NCBI RefSeq assembly: GCF_009389715.1
Contig: NC_052399.1
Location: forward strand, 13,333,646 to 13,397,645
From: Phoenix dactylifera
Taxonomy: Eukaryota > Streptophyta > Magnoliopsida > Arecales > Arecaceae
Direction of reading: 5' to 3'
DNA length: 64,000 bases
In this document: piece after piece, positions 10,981 to 23,600 of the stretch
Layout: each line of letters begins with the position of its first letter
Position numbering within the stretch: position 1 is the stretch's first letter
The notes under the pieces: model-generated
Database searches by the model: none
What the model saw: the letters and a program-made list of their open reading frames with translations, nothing else
What the model was told of the DNA's origin: nothing
Position numbers and translations under genes: made by a program

Positions 10981-13900
10981 ATGGGGTTCGTTCTCCGAGC
11001 TCTCCGGCGCTCCAAACCCTTGCTCCAATCCCACATCTCTCGCTCTAGGTTTCCATCTCCCCCAAACCCTACCCCCATCCGATGGATCTCCTCCACCCCC
11101 GATCTCCAGAAGCCCGAGTCCTCCGCCGCCGCCGCGGTGGAGGAGCCCCCGGCGCCGCGGACACCCGTCGGCGGTGCTCGGATCCACTTTTCCAACCCCG
11201 ACGACGCCATCGAGGTCTTCGTGGATGGGTACCCGGTCAAGGTCCCCAAGGGCATGACCGTCCTCCAGGCCTGCGAGGTCGCCGGGGTCGACATTCCCCG
11301 CTTCTGCTACCACAGCCGTCTGGCGATCGCCGGCAACTGCCGCATGTGCCTCGTCGAGGTCGAGAAGTCCCCCAAGCCCGTCGCCTCCTGTGCTATGCCG
11401 GCCCTTCCAGGTCTACAAAGATCTCATTTTTCTTGGTCATTCGATCTAAATCTTTCTTTCGAGTTGAAATCGTTTATAGTTTTGGACGGCAGGGATGAAG
11501 ATCAAGACGAACACGCCGGTGGCCAAGAAGGCGAGGGAAGGGGTGATGGAGTTCCTGCTGGCGAACCATCCACTGGATTGCCCGATCTGTGATCAGGGAG
11601 GGGAGTGCGACCTTCAGGACCAGTCGATGGCCTTTGGATCCGACCGTGGTCGGTTCACGGAGATGAAGAGGTCGGTTGTTGATAAGAACTTGGGCCCCTT
11701 GGTAAAGACGGTGATGACTCGATGCATCCAGTGCACAAGGTACTACATTTTCTCATTGTTCCTTGAGATGGTCTGACCTTGACTTGTAAATTTTGGCACA
11801 CATAGACTGCTGACTTGATAATTGAGGCCGGAATGATTTATGGATTATCAAAAGTCTAATTTTCACAGGTGTTACTAGTTTAAGGTTATCCTTTTGGTGG
11901 CAGCTTTTGATGTTTTTCTCCTCAGTTTTGAATTGGAAATGGTATACATTGCCTACGACATGCGATGAAAAATATCCAAGAAACTGAATGTAAGAAAGTG
12001 AAAATTATATGATTAAGTTACTGGGATGAATGGAGTATGACCTCCCTCAAAATGTGAAATGTCACTCCAGGGTGCTCATCTTGACCCTTTTAAGGAAGAC
12101 ATGATGTTGGAGGGACCTCATATTAAGTTGAGCAATCATATAACAAGGCTAGGTCATCATGAGACATTGAATCATCTAAATGTGGCCTTTTGTCTTTTGC
12201 CATCTTTAGACAATTTGGCATATATTCCTCATCACATGCAGTTTAACATTGTCTACCAGCAGGCTTCGCTTCACTCACATGCAGCAACGACTACCTTTTT
12301 TACATATTTATCATAACAATCATATTAGTCTAGCATACCCAATTACTACTTGGTCTTATTCGGAGTGTATAAAGCCACCTGCTGCTTATGAACAATTACA
12401 TTTGAATGAAAAATTATTATTGGAAAAAGGCAGTAGTGGAAAAAGCCCTTATTAAACTTGATGTAATTTTGCAATAGTCATCTAATACGTACAACATTTT
12501 CATTGGTTTGTGCTTTTGGTCTGGTATATGAGTTTTGGCATCTTATGTATAACCTTCTTTTGTTACCATTAGGATTTAGGGATGCCCTTGAATTGAGCTG
12601 ACCTAACCTTTCCCACAGCTTATTATGGTCTTATCATGCTCAATGCATGGTTTCCATCAACACTAGATTAATGTTAGTCCAAAGCCTCAAAACACTGTTT
12701 TTCTTAAAGTCATGGAAACAATTTTAAAATCTATAAGTTGATTTTGTTTTGGTAATTTTATACCTATATATGTAACTAATTTATATGAGTTATGACTGAT
12801 GCTTGGTACTTGACCTTGAACATTCAGCATGTTTCAAGGCTCAAGTTGAGCACACAAACTCAAACTCTGAGCTTAGCCCAGGGTTAAAATAAGCATGCTT
12901 AGGTGAGCTGCACTAGTTTGTATAATTAGAACCCTTAATCTTTAGATATGATACGATGCAAAATAAGCATGGGATTATTAGGTTGCTCTTCTATTTACTG
13001 GTGCTTGCTTGATATTTGTAAGGTGAGTTTTGGTACTTTTATTTGTTTATGGGCCCAATGCCACTATGTTTCATGATTTGCTCAATCTATTTAAAATATT
13101 TGGTCTTTGAAATATGATTATGCATTACATGTCGTTGCTGAAAGATGCAGAACCAAGCCTAAAACGTGCTAGATAAACCGTGTCCTGCATTAGGTATAGC
13201 CTATTCATTTAATTGCTTTCTTGCATTTGGACATGTTCTGAACGCTTAAACATGATTCTCAACCTATCTTAGAAGATTTAGCATCCTAGGTTATATCAAA
13301 GACATACAATTTCTTGAAACAGTATACTATTGGCATGTGCTTTACACATTTGATAGAAATCCGAGCAACAAACTAACAAAAGCTAGCTTATGTCATATAA
13401 AATGAAGAAAAGCAATTATAACACGAGTAGAAGAGGTTGAAGGAATTTATAGGGAGGGAAAGGAAGATGGGAAAACCTAATCTATTCTCTTTTTTTGGCT
13501 GAAAATCAGGGCCAGAAAGGTTTGACTGGTAGATTGGGGCTCCTCAATTATAGCACAATGGAGATGCGGTGCTTCCACCGTTGCCTTGTTTATGATCGGT
13601 TGTACTGCTTGAGCAGGTTCAAGAAGAGGGGGTTGGATGGTTGTTGAGGGGTGAGGTTGGAGGTTGTACATGCTGGGCAGAGGTCTAGGTGCAGGACTCT
13701 GAGAATGGTTAAGTTGCTGGGTTTAGGTCGAAGTTGACGTCGAGATAGAGTTTGGGTAGCCGGAATATGATCATGTTGGTCGGGACTGAGGGTGGATGAA
13801 GTCGGGGTAGGAGAATGGGAAATTAGAGATGAGAAGGGAAAGGTGGATGGACATATTGGTAAATGGGTCGATGGACATATTGGTAAATGGGTAGAGGTAA

Positions 13901-16900
13901 GGTTGAAGATATTTTAATAGTATAGGGTATTGGTTCTGGTTGAACTGCTATTGAACCATGGTTGAAATGCTAACCCATAATTTGCATCTAAAAGTAGTTT
14001 GGTCTAGGTTATTGGGTTTTGGACACTGATGAGAATTGAAATAGTGATACTCTATGGTGTCATTTGGCATCAACTTCCATTTTTTGTATTTTCAAAATTA
14101 GAAAAAAAAAATTGTTGCTGTTTTTTCTGATGTTAAAATATAATTATGTTTGATATAGTTAATTATCTTTAAAAACAACCATGGCGATAAAGGCAGTGAC
14201 AATGGTAGCAGTGGTGGAGGCAGTAAAGGTGGAGATGGCGATGATGGCAGTGGTGGTGTGGTAGAAATGACATTGGTGGTGGATGGTGGGGGGCATCAAT
14301 GATGTGGCAGAGGCGACGATGATGGTGGCCATGGTGCAGAGGAGATAGCGATGACGGTGTTGGTGATATGGCAGCGGCGATGCTAGCAATATGGCGGTGG
14401 CAACAATGGCAGCGGTGGTGTGATGGTGGCGACAATGATGGTGGCAATGGTATGGCAGTGGCAGCGGCAGCAACGACGATAGCGATGGTGTAGTGATGGC
14501 AGCAACAACAGTTGGGAGGATGACAATGGCAGTAGTAGTGTTGGTGGCAGTAATGGCGATGACGGTGGTGGTAGGGTGGTGATATAAAAATGAGTTTCTT
14601 GTCTTTAAGAATTTTGAAAGCAAGGATTTCTTACTTTCATTTTTATAAATATAAAATAATTTTTTTTAAAAAATAAAAAATAGCAAAACAAAACGTGTTT
14701 TTGTCCTAGTTTCCATAATTTTACTTTTGAAAGTAGAAAACAAAAAATAAAAACGAAGCCAAACATCCTTATATTTATATATTTTTTGATCATGCCTGAT
14801 GCACATCAATATGGACCAGCTTTGACGCATTTGCTATGTCATGCCAAAACCTTGTGGTATGGTACATATTATACAAATATGGTACTCATGGGAAGTTATT
14901 TTGATCAGGTTTGTGATCTGCTTCACATGCTGCTAGTAGATATTTTTCTTACCACCTCCGAAATTTTGAAATGAAAAATAAATAACTATTATGTTTACTG
15001 TTGTTAACAGTCTTAGTGCAGTTCACAATTCATACATTTCCAAGAGGCAAGCTTTAAAAAGGTGCTTGATTTCCTTCGACATTGGATGTATCAAGGAGAG
15101 GATATTTGCTAATGGTTATTAGCTGTGTCTACCTCATCTGATATTTCCTTCAAGGAAGTTCTACAACTCCTGATTGCCAATCCTCGATTTTCTTTTCCAT
15201 GTGCTAGTCAGTGTGGCTTTTGAAGATTTAGCTGCACTAAATATCCATGTAGTTAGTTTTTATGATTGTATTTCAACAATTTATTGTTTCATGCATGAGA
15301 AGTAAGGCAGTTCTTTTCTTTTAGTAAATTTTATCTAAGTGTCTGATGGATGCACAGTTATTTTCTCTGTGCTTTTCAATTTTTTTTCTTTCTTCCACAA
15401 TGTATATCTTTCTGACCGAAATATGTTTAGTCATAAACTGTACCCTGGGCTGATTTTTTATTTATTTTGATTTGTCAAGGACATTTTACTATTTTAAACA
15501 CCAAGATATGTTACTTGTGAAGGGTTTGCTTTTTGTCACTACTTCCATTTTGAGACTCGGATGTGATAGCGAGTTTTTTTTTGATATAAAGAAATATTAA
15601 CAAAAGTTTCGTTACCTATGGCAGGTGTGTGAGATTTGCTACTGAGATAGCTGGTGTTCAGGACCTTGGCATGCTAGGTCGTGGTAGTGGAGAGGAAATT
15701 GGGACATATGTAGAGAAACTTATGACAAGTGAACTCTCTGGAAATGTGATAGATATATGTCCAGTGGGAGCTCTCACTTCTAAACCCTTTGCTTTCAAAG
15801 CTAGAAACTGGGAGTTAAAGGGTACAGAGAGTATTGATGTCACAGATGCAGTTGGGTCAAACATAAGAATTGATAGTAGAGGTCCTGAAGTCATGCGCAT
15901 CGTTCCACGTCTGAATGAGGTTTTTTTCCTTTGCCATCATTCTAATGCAATATATGTTTTCTTGTCAGGAATTGAGATATTAGTTAGTCACTTTTTTGTA
16001 TAATCATTTACGTGATCCAATGCTTCTCTTTCCAGTGGTGCAATTTTCAAGTTGTAGAATTTTGCTGGTATCCAGGGAAATGGTTGCGGTGCAAGCCTTT
16101 TCGATGACTGCACATATTTCTAGAAACTTTCTAATAGAATAAGTATTAATTAGCTGAAATACTTTCAAAAAAGATAAATTTAGGTCCCCATGAGTTCCTT
16201 AAATAATCAGAAAGCCATCCAATAAAAATCTAATTTTTACCGAAATGATTATCTGGTTCTTGGGATTTAAATATGCATGCATGTTTTTTTAAGATGAATA
16301 CATGGTTTATTTACTAGAACATTCAGCATTTCCCTTTGAGGGTTGAACTTATAAGATAATAAAAATCTAAGTTTTATGCTTTGCATTGCATTTCTTTACA
16401 TCTATGTTCTCTTATATTTGTGTTGTTGCAGCTGCTGCCATGAAATTTATGGTTGCATCGTATTTTGGCACATGCTTAATTGTTGTGTAGTATGAAAGCA
16501 TAATGTATGCAGGGCTTTGGCCTCTGAAAGAGTGTATGTCTTAGTTTAGCTTCCATGCATGTGATTCATTATTGTTGCGATGTGACATCTTGACATCTCT
16601 TTGGGTTCATGACATCATGTTGTTAGCTGAAAATCATTGTTCCCCACTAAACAATTTTTACAGCTTTTGGTGGCTGATTCCACATATTTATGCACTACTG
16701 ATGTTGTTAGCATTATCCTTATCCTGCCACCACCTACTGGCTGTAGCCTCCTGAACTAGTTTCCATAATCCAGCACTGAGTCTTGTTGATGCAACAGCCA
16801 TAGAACTCCTGAGTGACATCACCACAATGCACCATCTTCAAGCTGTTTTAAAAATATCTCTATTCAGGGAGTCCGATAAAAGATGTGGCTCACTTTGATT

Positions 16901-19697
16901 GCAATACCAGTTTACTGCCAGACAAGATTTATCCCAATAACATCTTTGGCTAGTTCTGGGGCTTGAGTTTTATAGCTGATCCATTTGACTGTTAGAGACT
17001 GTGTCAAGCTAGCCATGGCCTGATTAGTGTATATCTACATACATTTAGATTGATAACTTAAAGAACTATGAAGCATTAAGTTAGCAGTGTCAACAAGTTG
17101 AGCTGAGCAAAGTTTTGCCCAACTAGAGTTTTAGTTGAAATCCTAAGAGTTGTGATTTTCTTGCATCAACTCTTGAAGATTTTCCTTGATTCAAGTTCAA
17201 CTTGGTTTGGATTATATTGGCTTTTGGCTGGGTGCAGCAATGTACATCTAAGATTTAGCGTACTTGGTCCCAATTCTGGATGAAATATGTTCTGAAGCCA
17301 ATGAGCTGGTATTGTCATTTCCCAGGCCTTCCACCACCAATTTAGGGTCACCTGTAGAACGTTCCTTTTAGCTGAGAAGGATTGATAAAAGGTTTACCAA
17401 GACTACTGGTCAACTTGATAGCAATCCTGTAAGAATGGTTCCAATTTCTTGGCCAAGGCAACTTTGGACACAAGTGGCCTTTAGTTACGAGAAGTTGGAA
17501 CAGTGTGGTAATGGATTAGGTGTGGGTATAGGAAAGTAGATCTCTTAAAAAAATAATTAGAATGCGTAAACACTTAGGAAACAGGTCTGGAGATGAGCTT
17601 CCTGAGTGGATGTGATATCCTAAGTTGAAGTCTCTAGTTACCAAGGGCAGGCTTGTCTTAAAACCTAGAAAACCAATTGGCAGGCAGAGACCTGCATTAT
17701 TGGAAGAGATTGCTTATGCAATCTGCGAGCAGCCCTCTAAATTTTCTTAAAGTTGGGGACTTTTTAGTTGAAGAGGGTTCTTGAAACATTAGCCTAGAGC
17801 CAGCTTGAGACATCAGTCTCCTCCATAATGTGATGCCATTGGATATAATCAATTTTATATTAGTTTCTAGGCATATGAAATGTCTAGGTTGTTACAAAAT
17901 AAATACTAGGTTTTAAACTCACTGGGTATGCATCTGTCATATCTAGATAAATACAAATTGATGTGAGCCTATATTTTGCCTAGTCTATAAGCTTGATTCA
18001 GGCTATTTTTAACCAAGCCTGATTTAAGCTTGTTTTCAGGTTATGAGCCCAACATCTGAGTTCCAGTCTGAGCTCACAATAAGCCAAGCTAACTTGATTC
18101 TTTGTTGTCCCTATAGTTGATGGAGTACATAAAATAATCCCGAGAGAGAACTCAGGAAGTAGCCTTTTTGGTAGTTAGACCAACTGACTTTTTAAGTCAA
18201 ATACCTTTTGTTCAATACCTTTAGTTCTTTCAGTCCAAGGAGAAGCTTGGCTCACTAACAAACTCAAAATAGATATGTCTTTCTTCATTTTTGCAACTTA
18301 ACACAAGCTTACTATGTTTCAGATTTTGATTGCTAGTTGAGAATACTGCTTGCCTCATGTAAAAGCTGCCTTTTGGTTCTGCATTAACATGGCAAAAATA
18401 TTGTATGTGCCTTCACAGTGTGCGAGCACAATAGAATATTCCTCAAGCGCCAGATGAGTATGGAAGGGTCTTGCAGGAAGTTGGCATTGGCATGACGCCG
18501 CCATCTGGTCATCATATGCAGTTTGGCATTTGTGTGTTGTTAAAACTTTATGCTAAAGTTTGTTGAACCATGCGGAACTGGCTGGTTCAGGGTGTACTGA
18601 ACCGGACGCATCGGTTGCTAACGTTGTTCAGTCCATCAGAAACAGAGGGGGAGAAAGAGGAGAGAGAGAAAAAGAGAGAGGGAAGGGGGGGGAGAGAGAG
18701 AGGATGGGAGGAAGAGAGAGGGCTTGAAAGCCCTCATCTCGTTGGCCTAGGTCGCCCCTGTTTCGAAAGGAAACAGGAGAGGGGATCCATATTTGTTTTG
18801 TCATTTCTGAATTCTCTCCATCCCCGACTCTCCCTATCTTGGTATGCCTTAGAACGGCACAGTACGAATTCATACCGTGTCGAACCAATCGCTGGCCGGT
18901 ATGCCCTTTGGTACTAGTTCGGCGAACCCTGCAACTTTATATATATACAGGACACTGTTCTCTTAAATGAGGTTTTGATTCGGAAACAGTTTATTTTATT
19001 TGTTTTTGAGATAAGTTTTTTTGAGGAAACTCTGCCATTAGTTATTTAAAAGACATTCCTAAATCAGGGTAGCAACCCCCCTTCCCCTCTTCCACCTTCC
19101 TATGTGTTGAATGTGAAATTATTATGACCTCCTGTTCTCAAAGCTTATAATTTACCTAGTGTAGGTAGTACACTTCATCCCAAATGCTGGAACTCTTAAA
19201 CTAGGCAATCATAATGTTATTATTATCAGGTTTCTACGTTATACTTTATTTGGAAAAAATATCTACCAAGGTTGTTTTATCAGTGAACCATATTGGTTTT
19301 GCAGGATATTAATGAGGAATGGATATCTGACAAAACACGATTTTGTTATGATGGCCTCAAGAGGCAAAGATTAAATGACCCTATGATTCGTGGTCCTGAT
19401 GGACGATTTAAGTCAGTTACTTGGCATGATGCCCTTGCCGTGGTTGCTGAGGTTGCACATCAAGTTAAACCTGAGGAAATTGTTGGGATTGCTGGTCAGC
19501 TTTCTGATGCTGAATCAATGATGGCACTGAAAGATTTCTTGAACAAAATGGGTTCAGATAATATATTATGCGAAGGGAATGGCTTAAGTCCTCAAGCAGA
19601 CCTGCGCCCTGGTTATCTTCTGAACACAAATATTGCTGGTCTTGAAAAGGCAGATTGTTTCCTTTTGGTTGGTTCTCAGGTATTGTACATTTGACTA

Positions 19698-19756
<59 letters not shown>

Positions 19757-22700
19757 GCGCGTGCGTTGCACCTTTCTTCATATTGTTTACTGGTTGCCAT
19801 TATAGTCTACCATACTTTTTTCTTTTCATGAAACAATAAATTTTCAAGATGTGTTTTAGCTAAATGGACCCTGGACCATATATTAGAAGTCCTCTGCGGA
19901 AAATGAAATGGGGCCTCGATCCACATTATAGAGTTCCTTTTCTCTGCAGAAAAAAGAGAAAAGAAGTCAATAGAATATACTGAATTTATAATTGTTTATC
20001 GGATGCCTTTGTGTCCTTTTCAACTGTTCTTGCTTTCTAGGAGCATATGAGATGACAATTGTAGCCCCTTATGTTAATAACTTTAAAAAATGTAATAATT
20101 AATGTAGCTTATATGTAGAAAGAGAGATCCTGACATTTCAAGATGTATTTATGCTTATCCTACTTTAATCAAAGCCAATTTAGATGATGCTAAATCTCTG
20201 GACCATATGTGGAAAAAATTCAGAGATTTACTTTTTGGTTTCAACATGTTCTTTCTGTGTAGCATGCTCATTTTAAAAAAATGTGCTAATAGAAAATTAC
20301 AACTTAATTGGAAGCAGCTCACTGCTATGTGAACTTTTAACTGTCAAAGAGATCTACAAAATGAAAACGCAGTCTCTAACAGGTTGATAATTGATATTTT
20401 TAGTAGCAGTATATTGACTATTAAGAATTGAATCATGGTTGCTATGACCCAGGTAAAAAATATATAGGAAGACTGGACCATGTGGTGTTTAATCTGTCCC
20501 TTCTGCCAGTTCTATCTGATTTTACAATCAATTTTTGTGCTTAGTTGTGTAGAGCTAAAGATATAGCCGTATGCCATATCTTCACACAAGCATGTATTGT
20601 TAAAATTACTGATTTTAACAATGGTATCACCACACAATTGTTTTTTCAGAAATATACTGCTGAAAAATCAAAATTTTAGCACCATATTTTGTTGTATTTA
20701 TCATATTGAGAGGACTTGCTACTTACGAGAGTGAGCATTGGTGCAGTGGTAAGGTTGGCTCAATTGCGACCCAGGTGTCAGGTTCGAAATATGAAAACAG
20801 CCTCTTCGCACATGTGGGAGTAAGGTTGTATGCATCTGATCCTCCCCAGGTCCCACAATGGCGGGAGCCTTGTGCACTAGGCCACCCTGCTGAGAAGTCT
20901 TGTTGCTTATGTTGTGGTGTAAATACATCAGAGTAAATCATTGCTTATTCTGCAAGTAAAGCAAATTTTGTGTCACAACAAAAGAATACTTAGGAAAACC
21001 AGCTCACAGATAAAGTGATAAAAACAAGTTTTCATGTTGCAGCATAAACTTTGATTAGTTAGTTGCCACACAATAGATATTCTGGAAGCACCACCTATCA
21101 TATTTCTCACCACATTTTATGCACGAACATCATAGATCCTGAAACTTTGTTCAACTTAAAGAAACAAATATGCCCTGAATAATGAGCCTGTAGATGGACA
21201 GCTAACATGAATTATGCAGGAATGGAGGACTATACCCCCCTAGCAATGATCTGTTTAACATAGTTGGATCAATATATGGCACGCCAAATCTCCCTGAGAA
21301 TAAAAACAGATCCTGATAGGTAAAATTGTGATTGCTTAGGTTCCATTTCTGATCAACAAATAAGACTCTGAAACTAAATTTGATCGAAACCTTGGACTAC
21401 TTATCTGGGCTACTATCTATTTGTCCTTTCATTTACAATCAGTTTTAACCTTGGGTTTTTATGAAAAAATTGAAAGGAAGAATCACTAGAATTCTATATT
21501 GTTATTCACATAATAACAACTTCATGATCCATAAAGAGTTAACACCATGATTCATGGAAGAATTAAGTGCAATCATGCTATATACTACATGCATGAAAGA
21601 AATTTGAAGGGTTAAAAAAGTGTTATATTTGTGGATCAAGGCCACGTCCTGCAAACAGAATTCCATGTCAGAACATCTAGATTTGCATTTTATCCTTTTG
21701 CTCTTGAATTAAGAGGCATAGGTTTGCAAGAAAGGTGTGCTAGACACATCAGCCAACCGTCTACCAAATATGTCCACTTTGTATTAGTCGGACCCAAATA
21801 TATTTGCTTCTCCCATTCTATTTATATCCATGCCCTTTTTTATACAGATGTCTAATTCATATATCTGATCCATAGCTGCTTTTTATACATTGCTGTTGTT
21901 CGTGAAATCTATTTTTCATTATCTTTCTATATTACCTTTTCTATCAGTGGCTATTTTTATATACTACCAATCAAGTAATCTAGGACCTTTAAAGCAATCA
22001 CTTGAAAATACCATCCAAGCCCATAATAGCCTCTTAGCATTGACTTAGAATTGTATGCCACGCATGATTAATCAAGCTGGAATGTCTATTTTATGCTGTT
22101 TCTAATTTCTTTTGTTTCTATTTTTCTTTCTATTGTTCTTTCCCACTGAACTCTGTACTATGATGTCTATAGTTTTCATATTGTGTTGTGATTATTACCC
22201 TATTCTGTAACTCATAATCAGTGAAATGTAATATTTTTCATGGAAAAAATTAATTAACTTTTTTTTTTTTTTTTGTTTAAATGGCAGCCAAGAGTAGAAG
22301 CTCCCATGGTAAATGCTAGAATACAGAAGACAGTTCGAGCGACTCAAGCAAAGGTGGCATACATCGGTCCCCAGTCAGATTTCAATTACGACCACCAGCA
22401 TCTGGGTACAGGCCCCCAAACCCTTCTTGAGATTGCTGAGGGCCGTCATCCTTTCTGCTCGACTCTCCTGTCTGCAAAGAACCCTGCCATTATTGTTGGG
22501 GCTGGATTGTTTGGACGGAAGGACAAAGATGCCATTTTTTCTGCTGTTGAGACCATAGCAAAGCTTGGTAAAGTCACGAGACCTGACAGGAATGGCCTCA
22601 GTGTCCTACTCCTCAATGCTGCTCAAGCCGCTGCTCTTGACCTTGGCCTTCTATCCAATCCCACCAGCAGCATACAGTCTGCAAAGTTCCTCTATCTTAT

Positions 22701-23187
22701 GGGAGCTGATGATGTGAGCTTAGAAAAGCTTCCAGATGATGCATTTGTTGTTTATCAGGGGCACCATGGTGACAAAAGTGTTTATCGAGCCAATGTCATT
22801 TTCCCTTCTGTGGCATTCAGTGAGAAGGAAGCCACATATGAGAACACCGAAGGTTGCTCGCAGTTGACGGTCCCAGCAGTCCCCACGGTTGGTGATGCAA
22901 GGGATGATTGGAAGATCATTCGAGCACTTTCGGAGGTGGCTGGGGTCCGGCTGCCTTATGATACCCTCGATGCTGTAAGGGCTCGCATAAGGATGGTGGC
23001 CCCCAATCTACTGCATGTGGATGAGAGGGAGCAACCAACAGTTTCTGCAGCACTGAAGCCAGAGTTCCACCAACTGTTGAGCTTAGCTCCATTTGGTACT
23101 GCTGTGGAGAACTTCTACATGACGGATTCAATAACTCGAGCTTCAAAGATTATGGCACAGTGCAGTTCAATGCTGTTGAAGAAGTGA
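10981..23187 (+). CDS. NADH-ubiquinone oxidoreductase 75-kDa subunit, mitochondrial (complex I)
   Basis: Five coding exons with GT-AG introns in phase: 10981-11410, 11493-11739, 15625-15919, 19305-19679, 22288-23187. They total 2247 nt, or 748 aa, the family length as I know it from Arabidopsis. The start [12 protein letters not shown] is followed by an Arg/Ser-rich mitochondrial presequence. A 2Fe-2S ferredoxin domain has Cys109, 120, 123 and 137. The first 4Fe-4S site has His169, Cys173, 176 and 182; the second has Cys221, 224, 227 and 271. After this comes the molybdopterin-oxidoreductase-like domain (about 285-690), ending [11 protein letters not shown] and LLKK. The protein sits in the matrix arm of complex I and passes electrons from the FMN subunit through its clusters. 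All cluster ligands are present and there are no internal stops, so the gene looks functional. Confidence 0.96.
13846..13893 (+). repeat. 24-bp tandem duplication
   Basis: Two direct copies of GATGGACATATTGGTAAATG plus four more bases, period 24, in intron 2 of the complex I gene. Confidence 0.9.
14060..14775. mobile_element. Probable non-autonomous DNA element with inverted AT-rich ends
   Basis: The left end has CATTTGGCATCAACTTCC then TTTTTTGTATTTTC. The right end, read on the opposite strand, has ATGTTTGGCTTCG then TTTTTATTTTTTG. These are inverted matches, followed on both sides by A/T-rich tracts. Between them lies a GC-rich core (about 14180-14580) of GGTGGC/GGCAGTGG-type near-trinucleotide repeats. 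A foldback or Mutator-like derivative is plausible. I could not identify a target duplication. The open frames on the minus strand here (14159-14623) are repeat translations. Confidence 0.5.
15920..19304 (+). other. Intron 3 of the complex I gene (3.4 kb)
   Basis: Separates the RLNE and DINEEW codons. Most of it is unremarkable unique-looking AT-rich DNA. Near its 3' end, 18570-18920, lies a copy of a dispersed GTAC-rich repeat. I see no exon of another gene. Confidence 0.75.
18570..18920. repeat. Dispersed GTAC-rich repeat, copy 1
   Basis: A purine (GA) block at about 18640-18720, then CTGTTTCGAAAGGAAACAGG near 18758, a CT-rich block, then GGTATGCC, GGCACAGTACG, CATACCGTGTCG and GGCCGGTATGCC motifs. 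The same order of parts occurs near 39940-40305 and GTACCGTAC-type motifs recur near 55400-55680. Class unknown; no protein is encoded. Confidence 0.45.
19701..19754 (+). repeat. (CT)27 microsatellite
   Basis: Fifty-four bases of perfect CT dinucleotide beginning 22 bases after the exon 4 splice donor, followed by GCGCGCGTGCG. Confidence 0.98.
20728..20893 (+). mobile_element. tRNA-derived SINE, Au-like
   Basis: A box A-like segment GGTGCAGTGGTAAGG near 20750 and a box B GGTTCGAAAT near 20780 make a polymerase III promoter. The body that follows, GAAACAGCCTCTTCGCA (one base differs at its start), GTAAGGTTG, CTCCCCAGG and ATGGCGGGAGCCTTGTGCAC, matches the layout of plant Au-type SINEs as I know them. 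It lies in the sense orientation inside intron 4 of the complex I gene. A clear target duplication was not found. Confidence 0.75.
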
Positions 23188-23600
23188 TGTTTTTGGAGTC
23201 ACTGCCACTAGAGCTGCGCTTATGTTTCCAGACATCAGATGCTACTTCAATTTATGTTAGTGAATTCTTATAAACCCGCACTTCCAGCTGCCTTACCCAT
23301 TGGTGCTTATAAAAGCAGCCAAACTAAACTATTTTTTTTGTTTTTTTGCTTGTTTTGCAATGTAAGAAAGGCGGAGCCACTTAATAAGCAAAAGGCTATT
23401 TTTGAGGCATGATCCTCAGCAGTCAGAACCTGTGATTTATTGTGTTATTTTCTTTGTTGGCTTATCTTTCGTAAACATGGAAGAACTATAGCTCTTATAT
23501 CTATGAATCTATTTCTTTGTAAAGAATTGCAGATTTTGAGCAAAGGACCTGATGTTGTTGAACTCAATTACATATATTATGGAATTTAGCATTTAGCCTG
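23188..23600 (+). other. Probable 3' untranslated region of the complex I gene
   Basis: About 400 bases of T-rich sequence directly after the TGA at 23185-23187, including AATAAGC near 23382. I could not fix a polyadenylation site. Confidence 0.45.

Larger units (their letters stand above)
11740..15624 (+). other. Intron 2 of the complex I gene (3.9 kb)
   Basis: AT-rich intron between CTR and CVRFA codons. It holds a 24-bp tandem duplication at 13846-13893, a GC-richer stretch near 13490-13830 of unknown origin, and an element with AT-rich inverted ends around a GC-rich core at about 14060-14775. No coding exon of another gene is recognised. Confidence 0.75.
19680..22287 (+). other. Intron 4 of the complex I gene (2.6 kb)
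   Basis: Starts GTATTG and ends at a T-run followed by GGCAG. It contains the (CT)27 microsatellite and a tRNA-derived SINE. Nothing else is recognised. Confidence 0.75.

Noticed and set aside
14159..14623. 154-codon minus-strand frame rich in Thr, Ala, Ile and His
   Set aside because: Translation of a near-trinucleotide repeat inside an intron; no protein family features.
19465..19800. 111-codon minus-strand frame with a long RE dipeptide run
   Set aside because: It is the complement of exon 4 of the complex I gene plus the CT microsatellite.
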